Assembly: GCF_047553015.1 (NCBI RefSeq)
Contig: NZ_CP180212.1
Location: 1,860,001 to 1,924,000 of the forward strand
Direction of reading: 5' to 3'
DNA length: 64,000 bases
Source of the DNA: Carnobacterium_A sp047553015
GTDB lineage: Bacteria; Bacillota; Bacilli; Lactobacillales; Carnobacteriaceae
The position numbers were made by a program, and so were the translations under genes. Numbering within the stretch: the stretch's first letter is position 1; each line of letters begins with the position of its first letter. The notes under the pieces were generated by a model, which saw only the letters and a program-made list of their open reading frames with translations, searched no databases and was not told the origin of the DNA. Of the stretch, positions 41,052-50,069 are shown piece by piece.

Positions 41052-43255
41052 GGGATAGCCTCCTCCCACTTTGTTTGCACTTCTTTTACGGATACTATAA
41101 TTGTTTCATTTTCAGTAGCAATTTTTGCTAGTCCATTTTCTTTTACTGTCCCTATTTCTATCGCGGAAGAGCCGAAAATAGAGTCAATTGCAGCGCCGTC
41201 TTCAGGTTCCACTGTCAAAATAAAGCGTGATTGTGTTTCACTGAATAATAAAGTTTTATCCATTGAAACTGTTACATCAAAGCCTAATCCAGTATCAAAG
41301 ACACTTTCCATCAATCCAACTGCTAAGCCACCCTCTGATAAATCATGTGCACTTTTGATAAATCCAGCTTTGATTGCTTTCAATACATTGTCTTGATTTT
41401 CTTTTTCTGTAGCTAAGTCGAAGTCCATCAGTTTTCCTTCGATTTTTCCCAATTCTAATTTTTGTAATTCAGAACCATTAAAATCTGGTTTTGTATCGCC
41501 GATTAGGAAAATAAGATCGTTAGCTTTTTTGAATGATTGGGTCGTAATGTGTTCAAGATCTTCAATCAAACCGACCATTCCAATTAACGGTGTCGGATAA
41601 ATAGCTTCACCATCTGTTTCATTATATAAAGAAACATTCCCTGAGATAACTGGCGTGTCTAACAAACGACAAGCTTTTGAAATTCCATCTGCAGAAGTAC
41701 TTAACTCCCAGAAGATTTCTGGTTTATCAGGGTTTCCATAGTTTAAGCAGTCTGTGATAGCTAGAGGTTTTCCTCCGCTAGCAATAATATTACGAGCTGC
41801 TTCTGAAACAGCTATTTGACCACCAATTTCAGGATTTAAATAGAGGTAACGACTATTGCAATCAGTCGTCATCGCAATGGCTTTTCTTGTTCCACGAACA
41901 CGAACTACCGCTGCATCACTTCCCGGTCCAACAACCGTACTCGTACGAACCATGGAATCATACGTTTGATAACTATTTTTCTTGGAAGCAAGCGTCGGTT
42001 GTTGCAGTAAGGCAACCAGTGTATCTGCAGCTGATGTGAATCGAGGTTGATAATCGGCCATTGCTGCAAATAGCGCTATACGTGCTGGTTCTTTTGTAGG
42101 TTTAATGTAAACGGGAGCATCCTCTGCTAAGGCATCGACAGGTAAATTAGCCACTTCTTTCCCATCGTGGAACAACCGATACCTACTATCATCGGTTACT
42201 TCGCCAATAACAACTGCTTCTAATTCATATTTGTTAAATAAATCAATGATGCGTTGTTCTTCTCCTTTTTTGATACACAATAACATACGCTCTTGTGACT
42301 CAGAAAGTATCATTTCATAAGGAGTCATATTTGTTTCACGTTGAGGAACAGCATCTAAGTTAAGAATCAATCCACTGCCTGCTTTAGATGCCATCTCAGA
42401 ACTGGATGAAACAAGTCCAGCGGCTCCCATATCTTGGATTCCAACTAGAGCATCAGAATAATCATAAATACATTCTAAACAAGCTTCCATCAGTAATTTT
42501 TCCAAAAATGGATCGCCAACTTGGACAGCCGAGCGCTGTGCTTCTTCTTCTTCTTTAAATTCAACTGAAGCAAAAGTGGCACCATGAATACCATCACGAC
42601 CTGTTTTTGCACCGACGTACATAATGCTGTTTCCAATTCCTTTTGCTTGTCCTTTTTGTATATCTTTTTGGTCAATTAAACCAACACACATAGCATTGAC
42701 GAGTGGGTTTCCTTTATAACAAGGATCAAAAACAGTTTCTCCACCAACCGTTGGAATGCCAATACAATTACCATAACCACTGATTCCAGCTACAACTTCT
42801 TCGAAAATGTATTTTGTGCGTTCATTATCTAATTCACCAAAACGCAACGAATCAAGAATAGCTATTGGTCGTGCACCCATGCTGAAAATATCACGAATAA
42901 TCCCACCAACGCCAGTAGCAGCACCCTCATAGGGCTCAACTGCAGATGGATGATTGTGGCTTTCTGCCTTGAAAACAACAGCTTGACCATCTCCAATGTC
43001 TACAATGCCTGCACCTTCACCAGGTCCTTGTAAGACTTGTGGACCTGTAGTAGGAAATTTTTTCAAAATCGGTTTTGAGTTTTTATAAGAACAATGTTCA
43101 CTCCACATAACAGAAAACAGCCCTGTTTCAGTATAATTTGGTAAACGGTGTAAAATATCGTTGCTAATGGTTGCATACTCTTCGTCAGTTAAACCCCATT
43201 CACTATACATTTTCAGGTTTCTTACTTGTTCGGGTGTTGGTTCCAAAAAGACCAT
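41027..43255 (-). CDS. purL: phosphoribosylformylglycinamidine synthase, large subunit
   Basis: The 742-aa small-type PurL works with PurQ and PurS to make FGAM. MWSEHCSYKNSKP, GDGQAVVFKAESHNHPS and GVGGIIRDIFSMGARP are all present. The ATG at 43255 overlaps the purQ stop (TAATG), with AAAGGAG 11 bases upstream; an earlier GTG lies too near that site. Confidence 0.95.
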   Translation of the reverse strand: MVFLEPTPEQVRNLKMYSEWGLTDEEYATISNDILHRLPNYTETGLFSVMWSEHCSYKNSKPILKKFPTTGPQVLQGPGEGAGIVDIGDGQAVVFKAESHNHPSAVEPYEGAATGVGGIIRDIFSMGARPIAILDSLRFGELDNERTKYIFEEVVAGISGYGNCIGIPTVGGETVFDPCYKGNPLVNAMCVGLIDQKDIQKGQAKGIGNSIMYVGAKTGRDGIHGATFASVEFKEEEEAQRSAVQVGDPFLEKLLMEACLECIYDYSDALVGIQDMGAAGLVSSSSEMASKAGSGLILNLDAVPQRETNMTPYEMILSESQERMLLCIKKGEEQRIIDLFNKYELEAVVIGEVTDDSRYRLFHDGKEVANLPVDALAEDAPVYIKPTKEPARIALFAAMADYQPRFTSAADTLVALLQQPTLASKKNSYQTYDSMVRTSTVVGPGSDAAVVRVRGTRKAIAMTTDCNSRYLYLNPEIGGQIAVSEAARNIIASGGKPLAITDCLNYGNPDKPEIFWELSTSADGISKACRLLDTPVISGNVSLYNETDGEAIYPTPLIGMVGLIEDLEHITTQSFKKANDLIFLIGDTKPDFNGSELQKLELGKIEGKLMDFDLATEKENQDNVLKAIKAGFIKSAHDLSEGGLAVGLMESVFDTGLGFDVTVSMDKTLLFSETQSRFILTVEPEDGAAIDSIFGSSAIEIGTVKENGLAKIATENETIIVSVKEVQTKWEEAIPCLMKQKA

Positions 43256-43935
43256 TACTTGCACAACTCCTTTTTATACGTTTCGTACATCGATTGAAAC
43301 AATTTCAGCCCATCATCCGACCCTAATAATTCTTCAACAGCTCTTTCAGGATGAGGCATCATACCTAACACATTGCCTTGTTTATTGATAATGCCAGCAA
43401 TATTTTCCAAGCTTCCATTTGGATTGCCATTTGCATAAGTAAAAACAATTTGATTGTTCTTTTTTAATTCCTGAAGCGTTTCTTCATCACAATAATAATT
43501 TCCTTCACCATGTGCGATAGGAGTCGTAATGATTTCGCCTTTTTCGTATGCAGAAGTGAATGAGGTTTCGTTGTTTTCAACTGTTAAATTCTGTTGTTTG
43601 GAAATAAATTTTAATGAATCGTTTCTCCGTAAAGCTCCTGGCAGCAATCCAGCTTCTGTCAAAATTTGGAAGCCATTACACGTTCCAAACACCGGTTTTC
43701 CTGCTTTGGCAAAGCGAATCACTTCATCCATGATAGTGGAAAAGCGAGCGATAGCTCCTGTGCGCAAATAATCTCCATAAGAGAAACCACCAGGAAGCAG
43801 TACCGCATCAAATCCTTCTAGACTTTTTTCATAATGTTGAACGTATTGTGCATCTTCTTTGAGAATATCTTTTACAGCTGCATACATATCTAAATCACAG
43901 TTTGATCCAGGAAAAACGATGACAGCGAACTTCAT
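43255..43935 (-). CDS. purQ: phosphoribosylformylglycinamidine synthase, glutaminase subunit
   Basis: The 226-aa class I glutaminase has FPGSNCDLD at its start, the nucleophile in FGTCNGFQIL (Cys86 region) and the MPHPERAVEE triad His/Glu near the end. It supplies ammonia to PurL. It overlaps purS and purL by single bases. Confidence 0.95.
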   Translation of the reverse strand: MKFAVIVFPGSNCDLDMYAAVKDILKEDAQYVQHYEKSLEGFDAVLLPGGFSYGDYLRTGAIARFSTIMDEVIRFAKAGKPVFGTCNGFQILTEAGLLPGALRRNDSLKFISKQQNLTVENNETSFTSAYEKGEIITTPIAHGEGNYYCDEETLQELKKNNQIVFTYANGNPNGSLENIAGIINKQGNVLGMMPHPERAVEELLGSDDGLKLFQSMYETYKKELCK

Positions 43936-44186
43936 TAAGCTTCAACCTCCTGAATATCATAGCGATAGGTTTCCATTACAACGTTTGCCAAAAGTTTATC
44001 GCAAATTTCTTCGATAACTTGTGTGACATTCTCTTCCTTTTTAGATACCTGTATTTCAAAATATTTTCCAATACGGATATCTTCAATTGATTCATATCCC
44101 ATACGGTGAACAGCACCTTTAACGGCTTCTCCTTGCGGATCCAGTACTGAATCCTTATACATTACGTAGACAGTTGCTTTATACAT
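43935..44186 (-). CDS. purS: phosphoribosylformylglycinamidine synthase subunit PurS
   Basis: The 83-aa protein bridges PurL and PurQ. VYVMYKDSVLDPQGEAVKGA is the family core, followed by a dimer helix. The longer frame to 44213 is rejected: the PurS family starts at MYKATVYV, and a GTGAGG lies about 10 bases upstream of it. Confidence 0.93.
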   Translation of the reverse strand: MYKATVYVMYKDSVLDPQGEAVKGAVHRMGYESIEDIRIGKYFEIQVSKKEENVTQVIEEICDKLLANVVMETYRYDIQEVEA

Positions 44187-44253
44187 CTTTAAACGCCTCA
44201 CTTTTCTTTTCAATTTGTATGCATTTTTCCAAACAAACAGTTTGTACGTTTTA

Positions 44254-44964
44254 TCACATGTTGTTCAGTCGTTCTAGCACCTCTTGATAAACTGGGATAA
44301 TGTTTCCTAAATCACGACGATAAATGTCTTTATCTAAATGGTCACTCGTAGTACTATCCCATAAGCGACATGTGTCTGGTGAAATTTCATCGGCAAGAAT
44401 CATTTCTCCATCCGCCGTCTTTCCAAATTCAACCTTAAAATCGATTAAGCGAATGCCGATTTTTTTAAACATCTCCACTAAGACTGTATTAATTTCTATT
44501 GTTTGCTTTTTAATTTCTAAAATCTCTTCTTTAGTTGCGATCCCAAGCACAAAAATATGCTCATCATTCATAAATGGATCATCTAATTTATCTTTTTTAT
44601 AATAGAATTCAAGGACGGGAAACGGTAAGTCAGTTCCTTCCTCTACACCAAAGCGTTTTGAAAAACTTCCTGCTGATACATTACGAACAACTACTTCCAA
44701 AGAAATCATCTCAACTCGTTTTATTAATTGTTCGGTTTTTGATGTTTCTTTAAGATAGTGATTTCCTATTCCTTTTTCAGCTAAATACTCAAATATACGA
44801 CCAGTAATCTGATTGTTTAATCTGCCTTTGCCTTCAACCTTATCCTTTTTCAAGCCATTTAAAGCTGTTGCTTGATCTAAGTACTCTGCGAGAAGAACAT
44901 TTTCTTGGTTTGTTGCATATATCTTCTTAGCTTTGCCAGTATAGAGTAGTTCGTTTCTTTCCAT
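44254..44964 (-). CDS. purC: phosphoribosylaminoimidazole-succinocarboxamide synthase
   Basis: The 236-aa SAICAR synthetase begins LLYTGKAKKIY, with KDKVEGKGRLNNQI and DEISPDTCRLWD intact. It condenses CAIR with aspartate. It is the first gene after an internal promoter, so the purC-to-purD half of the pathway can be expressed apart from purEKB. Confidence 0.95.
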   Translation of the reverse strand: MERNELLYTGKAKKIYATNQENVLLAEYLDQATALNGLKKDKVEGKGRLNNQITGRIFEYLAEKGIGNHYLKETSKTEQLIKRVEMISLEVVVRNVSAGSFSKRFGVEEGTDLPFPVLEFYYKKDKLDDPFMNDEHIFVLGIATKEEILEIKKQTIEINTVLVEMFKKIGIRLIDFKVEFGKTADGEMILADEISPDTCRLWDSTTSDHLDKDIYRRDLGNIIPVYQEVLERLNNM

Positions 44965-44980
44965 TATCCCATTCCTTCCT

Positions 44981-45053
44981 ATACACGAACATTAATTTGA
45001 TTATATTAGTAATTCATTCGCTTTTATTGTATCACTCTGTATTTTATTGTCAA
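44981..45053 (-). promoter_or_regulatory. internal purine promoter before purC with PurBox-like word
   Basis: TTGACA (45048-45053) and TACAAT (45026-45031) are 16 bases apart on the minus strand. ATACACGAACATT (44981-44993, plus strand) matches the PurR box AWWWCCGAACWWT at 11 of 13 positions, and further CGAAT words flank the promoter. No purR gene is in the window. The box assignment is tentative, the promoter is not. Confidence 0.6.
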
Positions 45054-45073
45054 TACGAATGTATCTTTTTATT

Positions 45074-45108
45074 TTAAAAAAAGATTGGAACAATCCTTCC
45101 AGTCTTTT
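45074..45108 (-). terminator. terminator after purB
   Basis: AAAGACTGGAA pairs with TTCCAATCTTT (10 of 11) on the minus strand and is followed by TTTTTTAAAA. It divides the purine genes into two transcripts. Confidence 0.8.
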
Positions 45109-45111
45109 ATC

Positions 45112-46410
45112 TTACTCGATCAAACCAACTCTTTTAAAAATAGCATCAACATGGCTCAAGTGATACTGATAATCAAAGGCTTCATCAATATCTTCTTTAG
45201 ATAATTTGGACATAATAGTCGTGTCTTGTTCTACTAATAGACGAAAAGGTGTCTGGTTATCCCATGATAAAGCTGTTTTCGGCTGTACCAAATCATAAGC
45301 TTCTTCACGACTCATACCTTTATCAATTAATTTTAGCAACACTCGTTGGCTATAAATTAAACCAAATGTGGCATCCATGTTGCGAAGCATATTTTCAGGA
45401 AAGACTGTCAAATTTTCTACAATAGTGGCAAATCGATTTAACTGATAGTTCACTAACGTTGTAGCATCTGGCAAGATGATTCGTTCTGCAGATGAGTGCG
45501 AGATATCCCGTTCGTGCCACAATGTTACATCTTCATAAGCGGTTAGCATATAGCCACGGATAACCCGTGCAAGACCAACTAGATTTTCAGAACCAATCGG
45601 GTTTCGTTTATGTGGCATAGCTGATGATCCTTTTTGCCCTTTTGCGAAAAATTCTTCTACTTCACGAGTTTCTGATTTTTGAAGACTGCGTATTTCAGTA
45701 GCAAAACGTTCCACACTTGTTGCGATCAATGCCAATGTTGCAACATATTCAGCATGAAGATCACGAGGCAGCACTTGCGTTGAAATTTCTTGCGCTCTTA
45801 TATCCAGTTTTTCACAAACATATTTTTCCACAAAAGGGGGAATAGTCGCAAACGTACCGACTGCACCGCTCATCTTACCAGCCTCCACACCTTGCGCAGC
45901 ATGTTCAAAACGGTTAATATTTCGTTTCATTTCTGAGTACCACGTAGCTAATTTTAAACCGAATGTCGTCGGTTCAGCATGAACACCATGTGTGCGCCCC
46001 ATACAGACCGTTTTTTTGTGTTCTTTCGCTTTATTCCCAATAACTTCCAATAGTTTTTGTAGGTCTTTGCGAATAATATCATTCGCTTGTTTTAACTGGT
46101 AGCCATAGGCTGTATCCACAACATCAGTACTTGTTAAGCCATAGTGTACCCACTTTCTTTCTTCCCCCAATGATTCAGAAACAGAACGCGTGAAAGCTAC
46201 AACATCATGTTTTGTTTCTTTTTCAATTTCTAAAATACGGTCGATATCAAATGTTGCATGTGCACGAATTTTTTTAGCATCTTCCAATGGAATATCACCT
46301 AAAATAGCCCACGCCTCATCTGCTAAAATCTCAACTTCCAACCAACAATTGTAGCGGTTTTGCTCTGACCAAATTTCTGCCATTTCAAGACGAGTATAAC
46401 GTGTAATCAT
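45112..46410 (-). CDS. purB: adenylosuccinate lyase
   Basis: The 432-aa lyase acts twice in purine synthesis, releasing fumarate from SAICAR and from adenylosuccinate. It has the superfamily signature KGSSAMPHKRNP (around residues 254-265) and GRTHGVHAEPTTFG. Family length is normal. It starts one base after the purK stop region. Confidence 0.95.
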   Translation of the reverse strand: MITRYTRLEMAEIWSEQNRYNCWLEVEILADEAWAILGDIPLEDAKKIRAHATFDIDRILEIEKETKHDVVAFTRSVSESLGEERKWVHYGLTSTDVVDTAYGYQLKQANDIIRKDLQKLLEVIGNKAKEHKKTVCMGRTHGVHAEPTTFGLKLATWYSEMKRNINRFEHAAQGVEAGKMSGAVGTFATIPPFVEKYVCEKLDIRAQEISTQVLPRDLHAEYVATLALIATSVERFATEIRSLQKSETREVEEFFAKGQKGSSAMPHKRNPIGSENLVGLARVIRGYMLTAYEDVTLWHERDISHSSAERIILPDATTLVNYQLNRFATIVENLTVFPENMLRNMDATFGLIYSQRVLLKLIDKGMSREEAYDLVQPKTALSWDNQTPFRLLVEQDTTIMSKLSKEDIDEAFDYQYHLSHVDAIFKRVGLIE

Positions 46411-46411
46411 T

Positions 46412-47545
46412 TTAACTTATTCCTCCATTCCAAATATTCGTATCCTCTATTTCTTTTAACGTCTTTTCTAAGTCATCTGTTAAAATTGTGATGTGTCCCA
46501 TTTTTCTATCTGTAGAAGATTCATCTTTTCCATAATAATGAAAAGACCAATCCGGTTTTCTCTCACGAAGAGCTAAACTATTTTTTACATGTTGGCCTAA
46601 TATGTTGACCATAATGACAGGTGACAGTAAGCGTGCTTTTGGCATCGGTAACCCAGTGACTGCTTGGATATGGGCATCGAATTGAGAAAGAGACATCGCT
46701 TCGATTGAATAATGACCTGAATTATGTGGGCGAGGTGCCAATTCATTGACGTAAATTTTATCGTCTTTTGTCAAAAATAGTTCAATTCCCAATGTTCCAA
46801 CCAGTTGCAACGTATCAGCAATCTGTTTAGCAACCTTTACTGCCTTGTCATTAACAGCGGATGAAATCCGAGCAGGAACAAGAGATTCGTGCAAAATATT
46901 GTGTATATGGATATTTTCAGAAACAGGAAAGAGAGTCGTTTCTCCTTTTTGGTTGCGGACAATCATCACCGATAGTTCTTTCTCAAAAGGTACCCAAGCT
47001 TCTAGAACACAAACTGTATTACAGACTAACGATTCCGCCTCTTTTTTATCCGCTTCTGATTTTAAAACCAGTTGTCCTTTACCATCGTACCCAAAACGGG
47101 TGGTCTTCAAGACGCTGGGATAACCAATTTTTTCAATAGCGACATCCAACTCTTTTTTTGTCTTTACTATTGAAAAAGGAGCAATCAAAACTCCAGTAGA
47201 TTCCAAAAAGTGTTTCTCTTTGATACGATCTTGTGACATGCTCATTGTTTCACTACCTTGAGGGACAAACGTTATATCCTTAATAGCTTTCAAAGCTTTC
47301 GCATCAATATTTTCAAATTCAAATGTTACAACATCTGATTTTTTTGCTAGTTCATTAATAGCTTTTAGATTTGTATAGTCAGCACAAATATGCCAATCTG
47401 CTACTTGCGCTGCCGGACAATTTTCAACTGGATCTAAGATACCAACCATAAAACCCATTCGTTTTGCTGATTGAGCCATCATTCTTCCTAGTTGCCCACC
47501 TCCAATAATCCCAATAGTCTCTCCTGGTTTCAGCACTTTAGACAA
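46412..47545 (-). CDS. purK: 5-(carboxyamino)imidazole ribonucleotide synthase
   Basis: The ATP-grasp enzyme makes N5-CAIR from AIR and bicarbonate. ETIGIIGGGQLGRMM is the N-terminal loop, TTRFGYDGKGQ lines the ATP site, and NELAPRPHNSGHYSIE is the metal-binding end. The frame opens at 47587, well inside purE. By comparison with Bacillus PurK (start about ten residues before the IGIIGGGQ motif), the TTG at 47545 is the likeliest start, giving 377 residues. A GTG two codons earlier is an alternative. Confidence 0.9.
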   Translation of the reverse strand: MSKVLKPGETIGIIGGGQLGRMMAQSAKRMGFMVGILDPVENCPAAQVADWHICADYTNLKAINELAKKSDVVTFEFENIDAKALKAIKDITFVPQGSETMSMSQDRIKEKHFLESTGVLIAPFSIVKTKKELDVAIEKIGYPSVLKTTRFGYDGKGQLVLKSEADKKEAESLVCNTVCVLEAWVPFEKELSVMIVRNQKGETTLFPVSENIHIHNILHESLVPARISSAVNDKAVKVAKQIADTLQLVGTLGIELFLTKDDKIYVNELAPRPHNSGHYSIEAMSLSQFDAHIQAVTGLPMPKARLLSPVIMVNILGQHVKNSLALRERKPDWSFHYYGKDESSTDRKMGHITILTDDLEKTLKEIEDTNIWNGGIS

Positions 47546-48026
47546 GATCTTCACTACTTTCCATTGCTGTTTGTTTTTGGTATTCACGTCTACTTTCTAA
47601 TTTTTTTATTAATGTTTGGTCTTCGATAGAAAGAATTTGAACAGCCAGTAAACCTGCATTTATCGCTCCAGCTTTTCCAATTGAGACAGTAGCAACAGGT
47701 ACACCACCCGGCATTTGAACGATTGATAACAAGGAATCTATCCCACTCAAAGCACTGGATTGTATCGGAACACCGATAACTGGTAGAGTAGTTTTCGCCG
47801 CAAGCATTCCTGGCAAATGTGCTGCACCACCTGCTCCCGCAATAATAACTTTTATCCCTAATTTTCTTGATTCTTCAGCAAAAGTAAACATTAAATCAGG
47901 TGTTCGATGTGCTGATATTACTTTTTTTTCATACATTATATTAAATTCATCTAAAATCAAACAACTTTCCTTCATCGTTTCCCAATCAGAAATACTTCCC
48001 ATAACAACAGAAACAACTGTATTCAT
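47538..48026 (-). CDS. purE: 5-(carboxyamino)imidazole ribonucleotide mutase
   Basis: The 162-aa class I PurE has VMGSISDWETM (8-18), SAHRTPD (39-45) and GAGGAAHLPGMLA, all active-site loops. It moves the carboxyl group from N5 to C4 of the imidazole. First gene of the purine operon, with GGAGGAG upstream. Confidence 0.95.
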   Translation of the reverse strand: MNTVVSVVMGSISDWETMKESCLILDEFNIMYEKKVISAHRTPDLMFTFAEESRKLGIKVIIAGAGGAAHLPGMLAAKTTLPVIGVPIQSSALSGIDSLLSIVQMPGGVPVATVSIGKAGAINAGLLAVQILSIEDQTLIKKLESRREYQKQTAMESSEDLV

Positions 48027-48057
48027 TTTATTCTCCTCCAGTCCATTTTTCAGTTTT

Positions 48058-48125
48058 AATATAGCATATCAATCCTTGTAAATACAAACATTTTTTAAAA
48101 TAAATTATTTTTCGTTCGTTTTTAA
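48058..48125 (-). promoter_or_regulatory. upstream region of purE with -10 element and CGAAC words
   Basis: A TATATT (48058-48063) lies 32 bases before the start; its -35 is poor (TTGTAT at a 19-base spacing). AAAAACGAACGAAAA, about 45 bases further upstream, resembles half a PurBox. PurR in lactococci activates from such a position, which would explain the weak -35. Confidence 0.4.
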
Positions 48126-48191
48126 ACTAATTATTTTATTTAATTCCGCTTTTCACAATCTTAAAGCCTCATAATTATTATTTTCACCTAT

Positions 48192-48242
48192 AAAAAAAGC
48201 TTCGTAAAAAAGTACCAAACGGCACCGTTTTACGAAGCTTTC
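48192..48242 (-). terminator. terminator of the heterodimeric ABC exporter operon
   Basis: AAAGCTTCGTAAAA (from 48196) pairs perfectly with TTTTACGAAGCTTT (48228-48241). A second small GGCACC-type fold sits in the loop, and T-runs flank both sides. Confidence 0.88.
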
Positions 48243-48278
48243 TTATAAAATAACTCTCAAAAAATAAAAATTAGCTCT

Positions 48279-50069
48279 TTAGAAATCCCCTGTTTTTTCT
48301 TGATAAGTCTGTAGCTCATACATATCAAAGTAGGCTCCTTTTTTATCAATCAATTCATCATGGCTACCTTGTTCAACAATTTCACCATTATTTAAAACTA
48401 GAATTTTATCTGCGTCTTTAATCGTAGACAAGCGATGAGCGATAATCAATGATGTCCGATTTTTACGCATATTGGCTAGACCTTTTTGAATCTTTCCTTC
48501 TGTTTCTGTATCAATGTTCGCTGTTGCTTCATCTAAGATTAGAATGCGTGGCGAACGTAAAATCGTTCTAGCAAAACTAATCAACTGTTTTTCACCAGCA
48601 GATAAACTTGCTCCTCGTTCGATCACTTTTGATGCATAGCCCTCTTCCATCTCAGAAATAAAGTCATCTGCATAAACAAATTCTGCTGCATGTTTAACTT
48701 CTTCATCTGTGTATGAAGCATCGTACATCCGAATATTATCTGCGATCGTTCCATAAAACAAGAAACTATCTTGTAAGACTAATCCCATTTCACTTCTTAG
48801 TCCCTCTATCGATAAATCCTTCAAAGAATGACCATCAATAGTAATTTCACCTTGATTGTATTCATAAAAACGCATTAATACGTTGATGATTGAACTTTTA
48901 CCTGATCCCGTTTGACCAACTAAAGCAACTGTTTGACCAGGTTTTACCTCGAAACTAATGTTACGCAAAACCTGTTTTTTACCATCATATGAAAAACTCA
49001 AATTTTTAACTTGGATATGTCCATCGGTAATCCATTCATTTTTTTCTTGTATGGACTGAGGTGCAAGCTCATCACTCTTCAGTAGTTCTTGAACACGATG
49101 CCCAGCGACAATTCCATCTTGTAGAGAACTTAAGCTATTCATCATTTGGCTAATCGGTTGAAAGAATGAACGAGAATAAGCTGTAAATGCATACACTAAT
49201 CCAATATCAACAGCACTTGAGTTGAAATCTTGGTACCCAAAAATAAGCAGGACAATTACTAAAGCAACTGCTTCAATCACGTGGATTGCTGGCGCCAAAA
49301 GTAGAGCATTCATGCTGTACATCGAGCGGCGAGAAGCGACATACTCTTGATTAATTTCATCAAATTCTGCTATGAAATTCTTTTCTTGATGGTATTTTTG
49401 AATGATACTCATGCCACTAATCGATTCGCTTAAGCTAGCATTTAACTGACCCAATACCAATCTCATTTGACTGTAAACAAGGGTACTTTTTTTACGATAA
49501 ACACCCGCCATCCAAATAATAAAAGGAATAAATAAAAGGAAAACCAACGCCATCCGCCAATTCAATGCAAACATCGCAACCGTTATAGCGATAACACTGA
49601 ATAATCCATTAGAAATATTTAAAAAGACTGTCCAAAATTCTTTAATTGTTTCTGTGTCATTTGTTACTCTAGAAACAACTGTACCAGCAGGTGTTTGATC
49701 AAAATACCGCATACCCAACGATCCAACTTTTTCATATAAACGGTTTCGGATATTTCCTACTGTTCTCTCTGAAGCAGTATTAAAAAGAAAGTCTTTTCCG
49801 TAAGAAGAGGTTGCTTTAACCAGTGTTAATACACCATAAAAAACGACCACGCGAATTGTAATTTCCATCGTTGCTGTTCCCTTTGATAAATAGGTATCAA
49901 TATAGCGCTGAATGATGATTGGCAAATACGCAGCAACTGAGGAACTTAAGGCTAAAAAGATAAATGAAACGATAAAAAGAAACTTATATGGTTTTGCAAA
50001 ACGCATGAGGGTAAGTAAAACCTGGCCTGATTCTTTAGTCGAAAAGGCTTTTTGTTGTTTTTTGGCCAT
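48279..50069 (-). CDS. ABC exporter half-transporter with canonical ATP site
   Basis: The 596-aa protein has six N-terminal spans and an ATPase domain with Walker A GQTGSGKSS, a degenerate signature LSAGEKQ and Walker B LILDEATANID with the catalytic Glu. In heterodimeric exporters (LmrCD, BmrCD, EfrAB, TM287/288) one half has exactly this combination. It overlaps the partner gene by one base. Multidrug or lipid export is likely. The substrate cannot be named. Confidence 0.9.
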   Translation of the reverse strand: MAKKQQKAFSTKESGQVLLTLMRFAKPYKFLFIVSFIFLALSSSVAAYLPIIIQRYIDTYLSKGTATMEITIRVVVFYGVLTLVKATSSYGKDFLFNTASERTVGNIRNRLYEKVGSLGMRYFDQTPAGTVVSRVTNDTETIKEFWTVFLNISNGLFSVIAITVAMFALNWRMALVFLLFIPFIIWMAGVYRKKSTLVYSQMRLVLGQLNASLSESISGMSIIQKYHQEKNFIAEFDEINQEYVASRRSMYSMNALLLAPAIHVIEAVALVIVLLIFGYQDFNSSAVDIGLVYAFTAYSRSFFQPISQMMNSLSSLQDGIVAGHRVQELLKSDELAPQSIQEKNEWITDGHIQVKNLSFSYDGKKQVLRNISFEVKPGQTVALVGQTGSGKSSIINVLMRFYEYNQGEITIDGHSLKDLSIEGLRSEMGLVLQDSFLFYGTIADNIRMYDASYTDEEVKHAAEFVYADDFISEMEEGYASKVIERGASLSAGEKQLISFARTILRSPRILILDEATANIDTETEGKIQKGLANMRKNRTSLIIAHRLSTIKDADKILVLNNGEIVEQGSHDELIDKKGAYFDMYELQTYQEKTGDF

